Shown: positions 8,548-16,523 of the stretch, piece by piece
Layout: each line of letters begins with the position of its first letter
Position numbering within the stretch: position 1 is the first letter of the stretch
Assembly (NCBI RefSeq): GCF_000721605.1
Contig: NZ_JOIZ01000013.1
Coordinates: 186,001 to 250,000 of the forward strand
DNA length: 64,000 nt
DNA from: Streptomyces sp. NRRL S-37
GTDB taxonomy: Bacteria > Actinomycetota > Actinomycetes > Streptomycetales > Streptomycetaceae
Direction of reading: 5' to 3'
The notes under the pieces: model-generated
What the model saw: only the letters and a program-made list of their open reading frames with translations
Database searches by the model: none
Told to the model about the DNA's origin: nothing
Translations under genes and position numbers: made by a program

Positions 8548-10995
8548 TCAGGGCCGCAGCAGGAACTCCGCCCACACCTGCTTGCCCCCGCTGACCGGAA
8601 GGGTCCCCCAGCCGGCCGACACGGCCTCGACGAGGAGGATGCCGCGGCCTCCGGTGGCCTCCCAGCCGATGCTGGTGGGCTTCACGGGGGTGCGGGGCGA
8701 GGCGTCGGCGACCGCGAGGCGCAGCCGGTCGTTGACCAGGGAGATGTCGAGGCGGACCGGTCCTTCGGTGTGCACCAGGGCGTTGGTGACCAGTTCGGAG
8801 ACGACGAGCAGGGCGCCGTCGACGTCCGCGGTCACTCCCCAGGAGCGCAGGGTGCGCCGGGTGAAGCGGCGGGCGTGCCCGACCGCCTGGGGCACCCGCC
8901 ACACCGTCCAGGTCTCCCGCAGCGGACGGGAGGCCATGCCGTCGTAGCGCATCAGCAGCAGGGCGACGTCGTCGCTGCGCGGGGCCTTGCCGAGCAGGGC
9001 GTCCGCGACGAGCCCGAGGTGGGCGGGGTCGGCGGCGGACAGCTGCCGGGCGAAGCCGTTCATGCCCTCGTCGATGTCGGAGTCCGGGGACTCGACCAGA
9101 CCGTCCGTGGTGAGCGCGACCAACGTGCCGGGCTGCAGTCTGAGCGGACTCATGGGGAAATCGCTCTGCCGCACCACGCCCAGCGGCGGTCCGCCCTCGG
9201 CCTCCGCGATCTCGGTGCGGCCGTCCGGGTGACGCAGCACCGGCGGCAGATGTCCGGCGCGGACGCACCAGGCGAAGCCCTCCTCCATGTCGACGTCGAC
9301 ATAGCAGCAGGTGGCGAAGAGGTCGGTCTCCATGTCCATGAGGAGCCGGTTGGCGTGGGAGACCACCACGTCCGGGGGGTGTCCCTCGACGGCGTAGGCG
9401 CGCAGCGCGGTGCGCATCTGGCCCATGAGGGTGGCGGCGCCTGCGCTGTGACCCTGGACGTCGCCGATGACGAGGGCGACGTGATTGTCCGGCAGCGGGA
9501 TCACGTCGTACCAGTCGCCGCCGAGCTCCAGGCCGGCGGTGCTGGGCAGATAGCGGGCGACGGCGACCGCGCCGGGCAGCCGGGGCAGGCGGCGCGGCAG
9601 CAGCTGGCGCTGGAGCATGCCGACCAGTTCGTGCTCGGCGTCGAAGGCGCGGGCCCGCATCAGGGCCTGTCCGGCGAGGCCGGCGGCGGCGGTGAGCAGG
9701 GCGCGTTCGTCGGGGCCGAAGTCGTGCGGGGTGTCCCAGCCGATCAGGCAGGCGCCGGCTATCCGGTTCCCGGCGGGCAGCGGCAGCATGGCCAGGCCAC
9801 CGGGGCCCACCTCGGCGAGGGCGGTCTCCAGCGGGGAGCCGGCCGGCCAGATCCGGGCGCGTCCCTCGCGCAGGGCGGCGGCGAGGGTGGGCATGGTGCG
9901 CACGGGCGCGTCGGGCCACTCGGTGCGCCACTCCGCGCGCCACAGATCCGGCCACGCCTCCGGTTCCGGCGGGTCGAGGACGGTGACGACGAGCCGTTCG
10001 CTCTCCAGCTCGGCGAGCGCGATGCGGTCGGCCCGCAGCGGCCGGCGCAGCGCGGCGACCACGGCCCTGCCGACGTCGCGGACGGTGACCGCGGTGGCGA
10101 GCGCGGCGGCGAGACGCTGGATCCGGGCCACGTCCGTGATGTCGGAGCGCAGTGTGGAGGCGTCGGCAACGGAGCCCACCAGCCGGGCGGGGCGTCCCTC
10201 CTCGCCGTGCACCAGCCGGCCGCGCAGCCGCAGCCACTTGGGCGGGCCGGCGGGCTGGAGCACCCGGAACTCCAGTTCGCGGTCGCCGATCGTCATGTGG
10301 TCGGCCTCGACGACGGACATCAGTGAGGGCAGGTCCTCCGGCACCGTCAGGCCCAGCAGGGTCTCCACCCGCCCGTCGAAGTCGTCCGGGTCGAGGCCGA
10401 ACAGCTCCAGGATGTCCTCGCCGACCCGGACCCGCCCGGTGTCCATGGCGAGGCTGAAGCCGCCGGGCCGCAGGTCGGCGCCCTCGGCGGTGGCGGCCGG
10501 CGCGGGGAGGGCGAGGGCGTCGGCGACGAGGCCGAGGCAGCGGCGGTCGTCGGCGTCGAAGCCGTCGGCGCGCTCGCTGACCGCGAGCAGGCAGCCGCCG
10601 CCGTCGTCCCGCAGGGGCAGCGCCGCCAGGAAGAAGTCACGGCTGGGCACGCGTCGTGACTGCGCCTGCGCGGCGAGGTCGTCCGGGCCCAGCCACACCG
10701 GCCGCCCGCGGTGGGCCTCGGCCACCGGGGTGTGCCCGGCGACGGGGTAACTGTCCCGCACCCCGCACAGGGTCCGCGGCACCCCGGCGGACTCCGCCAG
10801 GTACAGCAGCTCTCCGTCCGCCCCGGCCGTGTACACGGCGGCGAACGCGGCACCGGCGAAGACGAGGGCCTGCTCCAGGATCCTGCGCACCCGGTCGGAC
10901 GACTCGGGGTCGGCCGCGATCGCCGTCAGGGCACCTTCCGCACGCAGCGTTCTCGTGCTGCGTCCCGCAGCGCCCTCACCGACCACGTTGGCCAT
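8548..10995 (-). CDS. GAF/PAS-SpoIIE phosphatase-HATPase signalling protein
   Basis: An 815-residue multidomain regulator. The order is a GAF-like domain (about 1-160), a PAS domain (about 165-285, with RELEFRVLQPAG), a second GAF (about 300-440), a PP2C-type SpoIIE/RsbU phosphatase (about 455-680) and an RsbW-like HATPase (about 690-815). Phosphatase motifs are GGDWYDVIPL, IGDVQGHS, RAGHLPPVL, TTDGLVE and DDVALLLM; the ATPase shows ELVTNALVH and GGRGILLV. Such proteins dephosphorylate anti-anti-sigma factors in partner switching. The start ATG at 10995 (MANVVGEG) lacks an obvious Shine-Dalgarno, so a leaderless message is possible. It is divergent from a second SpoIIE phosphatase. Confidence 0.88.
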   Translation of the reverse strand: MANVVGEGAAGRSTRTLRAEGALTAIAADPESSDRVRRILEQALVFAGAAFAAVYTAGADGELLYLAESAGVPRTLCGVRDSYPVAGHTPVAEAHRGRPVWLGPDDLAAQAQSRRVPSRDFFLAALPLRDDGGGCLLAVSERADGFDADDRRCLGLVADALALPAPAATAEGADLRPGGFSLAMDTGRVRVGEDILELFGLDPDDFDGRVETLLGLTVPEDLPSLMSVVEADHMTIGDRELEFRVLQPAGPPKWLRLRGRLVHGEEGRPARLVGSVADASTLRSDITDVARIQRLAAALATAVTVRDVGRAVVAALRRPLRADRIALAELESERLVVTVLDPPEPEAWPDLWRAEWRTEWPDAPVRTMPTLAAALREGRARIWPAGSPLETALAEVGPGGLAMLPLPAGNRIAGACLIGWDTPHDFGPDERALLTAAAGLAGQALMRARAFDAEHELVGMLQRQLLPRRLPRLPGAVAVARYLPSTAGLELGGDWYDVIPLPDNHVALVIGDVQGHSAGAATLMGQMRTALRAYAVEGHPPDVVVSHANRLLMDMETDLFATCCYVDVDMEEGFAWCVRAGHLPPVLRHPDGRTEIAEAEGGPPLGVVRQSDFPMSPLRLQPGTLVALTTDGLVESPDSDIDEGMNGFARQLSAADPAHLGLVADALLGKAPRSDDVALLLMRYDGMASRPLRETWTVWRVPQAVGHARRFTRRTLRSWGVTADVDGALLVVSELVTNALVHTEGPVRLDISLVNDRLRLAVADASPRTPVKPTSIGWEATGGRGILLVEAVSAGWGTLPVSGGKQVWAEFLLRP

Positions 10996-11217
10996 TACAG
11001 CGCTTATGGGACACCCGCGCAGCCCCTGTGCGCGTTCGGCGGCCCCCGGCGTGCGCGGGGCGCGGAACACCCCGGGCGGTCCTACGGGCCGGGATCCGGG
11101 GTATACGGGGGGTGCGTGACCCCGTGCTCTCCCCGTCGCTCGTCGTGCGCGACGGCCCGGCAGGGGGGAGATTGGGTCCCGGGGCCGGTGGCGCGGCCGT
11201 GCGAGGAGGTGGTCGGC

Positions 11218-13344
11218 GTGTCCGAGGGGCAGTCGTCCGCGCGGGCGCCGGTCGGCCGTCCGCTGCTGTCCCTGACGCTGGCCTCGATGATGGACGAGGT
11301 GCACGCCCACTCCGGGGCCGTGTACCTGCTCTCGCCGGACCATCCGGTGCTGGAGATGGCGGTGATGGCGGGGCTGCCCCGTGCCTTCGCGGCCCCGTGG
11401 GAACGGGTGGGGCTGAGCGCGCCGATCCCGGTCTCCGACGCGGTGCGCGAACGGCGGCTGGTGTGGGTGGGCGGCGAGGAGGAGATGGCCCGCCGCTATC
11501 CCCGGATCGCCGTGGTGCTGCCGTATCCCTTCTCGCTGGCCGCGCTGCCGGTGGCGACGGGGACGAAGGCGTACGGCGCGGTCTTCGTGACCTGGCCCGG
11601 CACGCATCCGCAGGAGCTGTCCGACTGGGAGCGTGATCATCTGACCGCCGCCTGCGACCGGCTCGCGGCGCGGCTGGAGCGGGCCGCCGAGCAGAGCCTG
11701 CCGCTGGCACCGGAACCGGATCTGCTGGCGGCGCCGCTGGTGGGCGGCATGGCCGGCACGCTCGGCACGGTGGAGGCGGCACGGATGGTGTCCCGGCTGC
11801 CGTACGGCCTGTGCTCGCTCGATCCGCACGGGCGGGTCGGCTTCGCCAACGCCGCCGCCGCGGAGCTGCTGGGCGTTCCGGCGAACCGGCTCCTCGGTGC
11901 CCGGATGTGGGCGACGGTGCCGTGGCTGAACGATCCCGTGTACGAGGACCGGTACCGGGCCGCGCTGTTCAGCCAGCAGGTCACCTCGTTCGTCGCGCTG
12001 CGCCCCCCGGACGAGTGGCTGTCGTTCCGGCTGTATCCGAGCACCACCGGACTCAGTGTGCGGATCAGCCGGGCACGCGCGGTGACGGAGATGAACCGCG
12101 CGGCACCGCGGTCCGGGCAGGAGCAGCCGCGGCTGGTCACCATCACCCAGGTGCTGAGCCTGGCGGGTGCGCTGACCGAGACGGTCGGGGTGGAGGACGT
12201 GGTGCGGCTGGTGGCGGCCGAGATCGTCCCGGCGGTGGGCGGCCAGGGACTGGTGATCCTCGGGTCCCGGGCGGGCCGGCTGCGCGTGCTGGGGCACCAG
12301 GGGTACGCGGACGCCCGGGTGGTGGAGCGGTTCGACGGGATGCCGCTGTCGGAGCCGACTCCCGGCAGCCAGGTGCTGCGGTCCGGTGTGCCCGCCTTCT
12401 TCGAAAGCCGGGAGGAGATCGAGCGCCTGTATCCGGCGCTGCTGGTGAATCCGTCCGAGTTCGCGGCGTGGGCGTATCTGCCGCTGATCGCCTCGGGGCG
12501 CCCGGTGGGGACGTGCGTGCTGTCGTACGCGGCGCCGCACCACTTCACGACGGAGGAGCGGGCGGTGCTGACCAATCTGGCGGGACTGATCGCCCAGGCG
12601 CTGGAACGGGCCCTGCTCTACGACGCCAAGCACCGGCTCGCGCACGGGCTCCAGGAGGCGCTGCTGCCGCACACGCTGCCGTCGCTGGCGGGCATCGAGG
12701 CGGCGGCCCGCTATCTGCCGGCCACCCAGGGCATGGAGATCGGGGGCGACTTCTACGATCTGGTGCCGACGCGGGGGATGGCGGCGGCGGTGATCGGGGA
12801 CGTACAGGGCCACAACGTGACGGCGGCCGGGCTGATGGGACAGGTCCGTACGGCGGTGCGCGCGTACACGGCCGTCGGGCAGGCGCCCGAGGAGGTGATG
12901 CGCAGCACCAACCGGCTGCTGCTGGACCTGGGTTCGGAGCTGTTCGCCAGCTGTCTGTACCTGCGGATCGATCCCGCGCGCGGGCGGGCCGTGATGTCCC
13001 GCGCGGGCCATCCGCCACCGCTGCTGCGCAGACCGGACGGGCGGGTGCGGGTGCTGGACCTGGCCGGGGGCCCGCTGCTGGGCATCGACGACTCGGCGGC
13101 GTACCCGTCGACCGAGGTCGCCCTCTCCCCCGGTTCCCTGCTCGTCCTCTACACGGACGGTCTGGTGGAATCCCCCGGCACCGACTTCGAGGACGCCGTC
13201 GCCGACCTGTGCCGCCGTCTCACCGACCTCGGCGACCTGCCCCTGGACGATCTCGCCGACGCCCTGGTCCAGCACGGCGCGGACGCGGAGAACCGGCTGG
13301 ACGACATCGCCCTGCTCCTCCTACGAGCCCTGCCGGACGACTGA
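11218..13344 (+). CDS. GAF/PAS-SpoIIE PP2C-type phosphatase
   Basis: A 708-residue protein: an N-terminal GAF (about 15-160), a PAS-like domain (about 180-290, LDPHGRVGFANAAAAELLG), a second GAF (about 310-470) and a SpoIIE phosphatase (about 485-708) with GGDFYDLVP, IGDVQGHN, SRAGHPPPLL, YTDGLVE and DDIALLLL. Unlike its divergent neighbour it lacks a C-terminal HATPase. GTG 11218 follows GAGGAGG at 9 nt. It probably dephosphorylates a STAS-domain antagonist in response to a ligand sensed by GAF or PAS. No cognate STAS protein is adjacent; the nearest is at 40.2 kb. Confidence 0.87.
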   Translation: MSEGQSSARAPVGRPLLSLTLASMMDEVHAHSGAVYLLSPDHPVLEMAVMAGLPRAFAAPWERVGLSAPIPVSDAVRERRLVWVGGEEEMARRYPRIAVVLPYPFSLAALPVATGTKAYGAVFVTWPGTHPQELSDWERDHLTAACDRLAARLERAAEQSLPLAPEPDLLAAPLVGGMAGTLGTVEAARMVSRLPYGLCSLDPHGRVGFANAAAAELLGVPANRLLGARMWATVPWLNDPVYEDRYRAALFSQQVTSFVALRPPDEWLSFRLYPSTTGLSVRISRARAVTEMNRAAPRSGQEQPRLVTITQVLSLAGALTETVGVEDVVRLVAAEIVPAVGGQGLVILGSRAGRLRVLGHQGYADARVVERFDGMPLSEPTPGSQVLRSGVPAFFESREEIERLYPALLVNPSEFAAWAYLPLIASGRPVGTCVLSYAAPHHFTTEERAVLTNLAGLIAQALERALLYDAKHRLAHGLQEALLPHTLPSLAGIEAAARYLPATQGMEIGGDFYDLVPTRGMAAAVIGDVQGHNVTAAGLMGQVRTAVRAYTAVGQAPEEVMRSTNRLLLDLGSELFASCLYLRIDPARGRAVMSRAGHPPPLLRRPDGRVRVLDLAGGPLLGIDDSAAYPSTEVALSPGSLLVLYTDGLVESPGTDFEDAVADLCRRLTDLGDLPLDDLADALVQHGADAENRLDDIALLLLRALPDD

Positions 13345-13362
13345 CCCGGCCTGACCACTTCC

Positions 13363-13409
13363 GGGGCGCGGGGAACTGCGCGAAGGGGGTCTGGGGGCGG
13401 AGCCCCCAG
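13363..13409. repeat. Streptomyces dispersed intergenic element with hairpin
   Basis: GGGGCGCGGGGAACTGCGCG at 13363 is a phrase I recognise as a common dispersed intergenic sequence of streptomycete chromosomes. It is followed by the perfect hairpin CTGGGGGC-GGA-GCCCCCAG (13391-13409). It lies between the stop codon of the phosphatase and the convergent protease and probably also helps terminate transcription. Confidence 0.6.
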
Positions 13410-13509
13410 GGACGGGACGGGAAGGGGCGGCGGGGGCGAGAAAGGACTCGGGAGCCCAGGACGACACGGGCCGCGGAATCACGGGGGACGCCCCGACGGC
13501 GTGACAGAC

Positions 13510-13553
13510 CCCGGCCCCGGCCCCGCCACAGGAGTGACGGAACCGGGGCCGGG
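13510..13553. terminator. Terminator between convergent phosphatase and protease
   Basis: CCCGGCCCCGG (13510-13520) pairs with CCGGGGCCGGG (13543-13553) across a 22-nt loop. It ends 18 nt before the protease stop codon, so it can serve both convergent genes. Confidence 0.55.
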
Positions 13554-13570
13554 CCCGGGGCGAGGACGCG

Positions 13571-14818
13571 TCAGTGGGTCCCGGTCAGGCCGGAGTCCTC
13601 CTGAGCACCCTGCTCCGCGGCGCCCGCGCCGGCCCCGTCGCCGGCCTGGTCTCCCGCTCCGACCTCTTCGCCACCGGCACCCACGCCGTCACCGGCCCCC
13701 GCGTCGCCGAGGGTCGCACCGACCGCCGCCAGAGCCGTGGTGACCGGCTGGAAGAACGTCTCGCCGCCCGAGGTGCAGTCACCGCTGCCGCCCGAGGTCA
13801 GGCCGACGGCGAGGCCGTCCCGGGTGAACATCGAGCCGCCGCTGTCCCCGGGCTCGGCGCAGACGTTCGTCTGGATGAGCCCGGTGACCGTGCCCTCCGG
13901 ATAGTTCACGGTGGCGTTCAGGCCGAGCACCTGGCCGTCGGCGAGCCCGGTGGTGCTGCCCATCCGGAACACCTCCTGGCCGACGGTGGCCTCCGCGGCC
14001 CCGGATATGGGGAGGGTCTGGTCACCGAGGTTCACCTCGCTCGGCGCGACGGTCGCGGGGTCGTCGTACCGGACGAGCGCGAAGTCGCCCTCGCCGGGGA
14101 AGACCGCCTGGTCGACCGTGGCGATCGGCTGCCCGCCCTGCGCGTCGGACCACTGCTCGGCCGCGACACCGCAGTGACCGGCCGTCAGGAACGCCGGGGA
14201 GCCGTCACCCGCGGTGACGTTGAAGCCGAGCGAGCAGCGCGCCCCGCCCGAGAAGATGGCGTCGCCGCCGGAGGCGAAGGTCCTGAACGTGCCCGCGGAC
14301 TTCTTGATGGTCGCCATGCCGGAGCCGAGGCTCTCGACGGTGGACTCCAGCCTGTTCCACTTGTCGCCGGTCACCGTGCTGTCCGCGGTGACCAGGATCT
14401 TGTTGGTGCGCGGGTCGACGGCCCAGGAGGTGCCCGGGATGGCCGCCTCCGACTTCAGCGTCCGTGCCCCGGCCTCCAGTTCGGTCATGCTGTTGTCGAC
14501 CTCGCGGACGGCCGCGCCCGCCTTCTTCGCCTGCACGATCACGTTGTTGTCGTCGCCCGGTACGACGTTGACGACGAGCTGCTTGCTGTCGCCGTCGTAG
14601 TAGGAGCCGGCGAACGCGTCGCCGAGGAGCCCGGCGAGCCGCGAGGCGAGATCCGAGGCATCGCCCGCCTTCAGGGTCTTCGGCGCCGCCGCGGCGCCGT
14701 CCGACCCGCCGTCCTGGGACGCGTTCGCGTTCGGGAGCAGGAACGCGGCGGCGCCGAGCGCCACCGCACCGCCCACCGCCATCACGGCCTTGCGCTTCGG
14801 AATTCGCTTGTGACTCAA
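13571..14818 (-). CDS. Secreted S1-family serine protease (streptogrisin-like, with propeptide)
   Basis: A 415-residue chymotrypsin-fold protease of the alpha-lytic/streptogrisin group. It has a signal peptide (KAVMAVGGAVALGAAAFLLP), a propeptide of about 150 residues and a catalytic domain with TAGHCG (His), GDFALVRYDD (Asp) and CAEPGDSGGS (Ser). The start is TTG at 14818: GGAGG sits 8 nt upstream and the next residues (LSHKRIPKRK) form a proper positive n-region. The last roughly 40 residues are an unusual Gly/Ala/Asp/Glu tail (for example GDGVGAGGEEVGAGDQ), longer than in classical streptogrisins. Secreted inhibitors such as the one encoded at 25.6 kb could act on this class. Confidence 0.9.
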   Translation of the reverse strand: MSHKRIPKRKAVMAVGGAVALGAAAFLLPNANASQDGGSDGAAAAPKTLKAGDASDLASRLAGLLGDAFAGSYYDGDSKQLVVNVVPGDDNNVIVQAKKAGAAVREVDNSMTELEAGARTLKSEAAIPGTSWAVDPRTNKILVTADSTVTGDKWNRLESTVESLGSGMATIKKSAGTFRTFASGGDAIFSGGARCSLGFNVTAGDGSPAFLTAGHCGVAAEQWSDAQGGQPIATVDQAVFPGEGDFALVRYDDPATVAPSEVNLGDQTLPISGAAEATVGQEVFRMGSTTGLADGQVLGLNATVNYPEGTVTGLIQTNVCAEPGDSGGSMFTRDGLAVGLTSGGSGDCTSGGETFFQPVTTALAAVGATLGDAGAGDGVGAGGEEVGAGDQAGDGAGAGAAEQGAQEDSGLTGTH

Positions 14819-15389
14819 ACTTCTCGACCTCCTGGGGGGGGACCGGAGTCGTGCCGGTGTTCGGCAACTGGGGGGCGCCCGGACGGCTGTTGGTACGCAC
14901 GGGCCGCGAGGGGCGTTCAATCCCGCCCTGACGGTCACGCTCGGCGACCGGCCATGAGCGGTCGGTCGCCGCCACGTAGCGGAATCCCGGCTTCAGCGAA
15001 TCTGCACATCGAATGCCCAACCCGGTCACCGGAGCCGGGATTCGTCCACAGGCCGGCGGACCGGGCCACACCTTTGGGGCCGGTGTGCCGGATTCCGGCC
15101 ACCGGGGCGCAAGTGGCCGGACGGGTCGATGCGGTGGGGCATGTGAAGAAGTCGCCGCCGAGCCGTGCCCGCGTCTGCACGCCTGCACCCCTGTGGAGCA
15201 CGAATTGCCTGGTGAGACGTTTGATTGAGTGGAAGGCCGCGCTCGCCGCGTGCTTTGATCCATCGCACCGCAAGGCCGCTTCGGGCTCCCGGCGACGGGC
15301 GTCCGGCGCCCGCGGTCGCGGCCTTCGTCCCTCACCGGCAGAGGGCCGCTCCCCCCTTGTGAAATATCCATACGAAGGGAAGTTCCATC
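14819..15389. other. Divergent promoter region between protease and peptide-export operon
   Basis: About 570 bp without a supported gene. It must hold the protease promoter (minus strand) and that of the peptide operon (plus strand). The last 35 bp before the precursor are AT-rich (TTGTGAAATATCC) and end in the ribosome site GAAGGGAAG. No convincing -35/-10 pair or operator was identified. An antisense frame at 14935-15273 is of low complexity and not supported. Confidence 0.5.
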
Positions 15390-15605
15390 ATGAACTCCAC
15401 CCCCCAGGTCGAGACCGCCGAGATCTCCGACGCCGACCTCGACAACGTCTCCGGCGGCCTGTCCGTGAACGCCGTGAACACCCTCACGGGCGCGGTGGAC
15501 GGCATCGCCCCGGTCTCCGGCCTGGTCGACACGGTCGTCGGCACCGTCGAGGGTGTCACCGGCCTGAACACCGCCCCGGTCACGAACCTGGTCGCCGGTC
15601 TCTGA
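15390..15605 (+). CDS. Double-glycine leader peptide precursor (bacteriocin-like, Cys-free core)
   Basis: A 71-residue peptide with an acidic leader of 23 residues ending DADLDNVSGG, the double-glycine type recognised by C39 peptidases. The predicted core is 48 residues, starts LSVNAVNTLTGAVDG and ends NTAPVTNLVAGL. It has no Cys, Lys, Arg, His or aromatic residue and three acidic residues, and is rich in Val, Gly and Thr. Lanthionine formation is therefore impossible, although such peptides are often labelled type A2 lantipeptides. GAAGGGAAG lies upstream of the ATG. It heads the export operon 15717-21569 and is the obvious substrate. Its biological activity is unknown. Confidence 0.85.
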   Translation: MNSTPQVETAEISDADLDNVSGGLSVNAVNTLTGAVDGIAPVSGLVDTVVGTVEGVTGLNTAPVTNLVAGL

Positions 15606-15716
15606 CCGCGCCTTGGTGCCGCCGAGTCCCGGAGCCGCCCGCCGGCCCCGGGACTTCGCGGTGCCCCCACGGTCCACACGTCACGTCGCACAGTTCACCC
15701 AGGTGAGGGAAGACCC

Positions 15717-16523
15717 GTGCAGTTCCGCCAACAGGCCCTCGCCAGGCTCCAGTCACCGGAGGAGCTCGACCTGCCGGTGCGCTTCGCGCGCCCGCAGGGC
15801 TGGCTGGTGCTGTCCGTGACCGTGGTCGCGATGGCGGCCGCCTCGGTGTGGGCACTGACCGGCTCGGTGTCCTCCACGGTCGGCGCGCCCGCCGTCCTCA
15901 CCTACGGGCAGGGCAGTTACGTCCTGCAGAGCCCCGTCGCCGGCCAGGTCACCGCCGTCCTCGCGAAGGAGGGCGAGCGGCTGCCCGCCGGCTCCCCCGT
16001 CCTGAAGGTCCGTACCGAGCGGGGCGACGAAATCGTCCGCACCCTCGACGCGGGCCGGATCACCGCGCTCGCCGCCGGCAGCGGGCAGATCATCTCCACC
16101 GGTGCGAACGTCGCCGCCGTGGAGAAGGTCGCCCGCGCGAAGACCCCGCTGCGGGCGACGGTGTACGTCCCCGCCGAGAGCGCCGCCGGCATCCCCGCGC
16201 ACGCCCCCGTCGACCTGACGGTGCAGTCGGTGCCGAGCCAGGAGTACGGCGTGCTGCGCGGCGAGGTGACGTCGGTGGGCCGCTCGGCGCAGTCCGCCCG
16301 GCAGATCGCCGCGTTCCTCGGGGACGCCCAGCTCGGCGAGCAGTTCACGAAGGAGGGCAGGCCGGTGGCCGTCACCGTCGAGCTGGAGAGGTCGTCCGGC
16401 ACGGAAAGCGGCTACGCGTGGTCGTCGGCGGACGGTCCGCCGTTCGAGCTGACCTCGATGACCCTGGCCACGGGTTCGATCCGGCTGGCCGACCGGCGTC
16501 CCGTCGACTGGCTGCTCCCATGA
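15717..16523 (+). CDS. HlyD-like secretion protein (NHLM-type peptide export)
   Basis: A 268-residue membrane-fusion-type protein with one transmembrane helix (GWLVLSVTVVAMAAASVWAL, about residues 22-41) and a biotinyl-lipoyl/barrel-sandwich segment (LQSPVAGQVTAVLAKEGERL). This matches the secretion-protein component of NHLM bacteriocin systems. It would link the ABC transporters to the cell exterior. GTG 15717 follows GGTGAGGGAAG. Its stop codon overlaps the start of the next gene (ATGA at 16520-16523), indicating translational coupling. It starts 111 nt after the precursor gene. Confidence 0.82.
   Translation: MQFRQQALARLQSPEELDLPVRFARPQGWLVLSVTVVAMAAASVWALTGSVSSTVGAPAVLTYGQGSYVLQSPVAGQVTAVLAKEGERLPAGSPVLKVRTERGDEIVRTLDAGRITALAAGSGQIISTGANVAAVEKVARAKTPLRATVYVPAESAAGIPAHAPVDLTVQSVPSQEYGVLRGEVTSVGRSAQSARQIAAFLGDAQLGEQFTKEGRPVAVTVELERSSGTESGYAWSSADGPPFELTSMTLATGSIRLADRRPVDWLLP

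Noticed and set aside
14935..15273. Minus-strand 112-residue frame in the protease/peptide intergene
   Set aside because: No ribosome site, no recognisable family, composition not like neighbouring genes.
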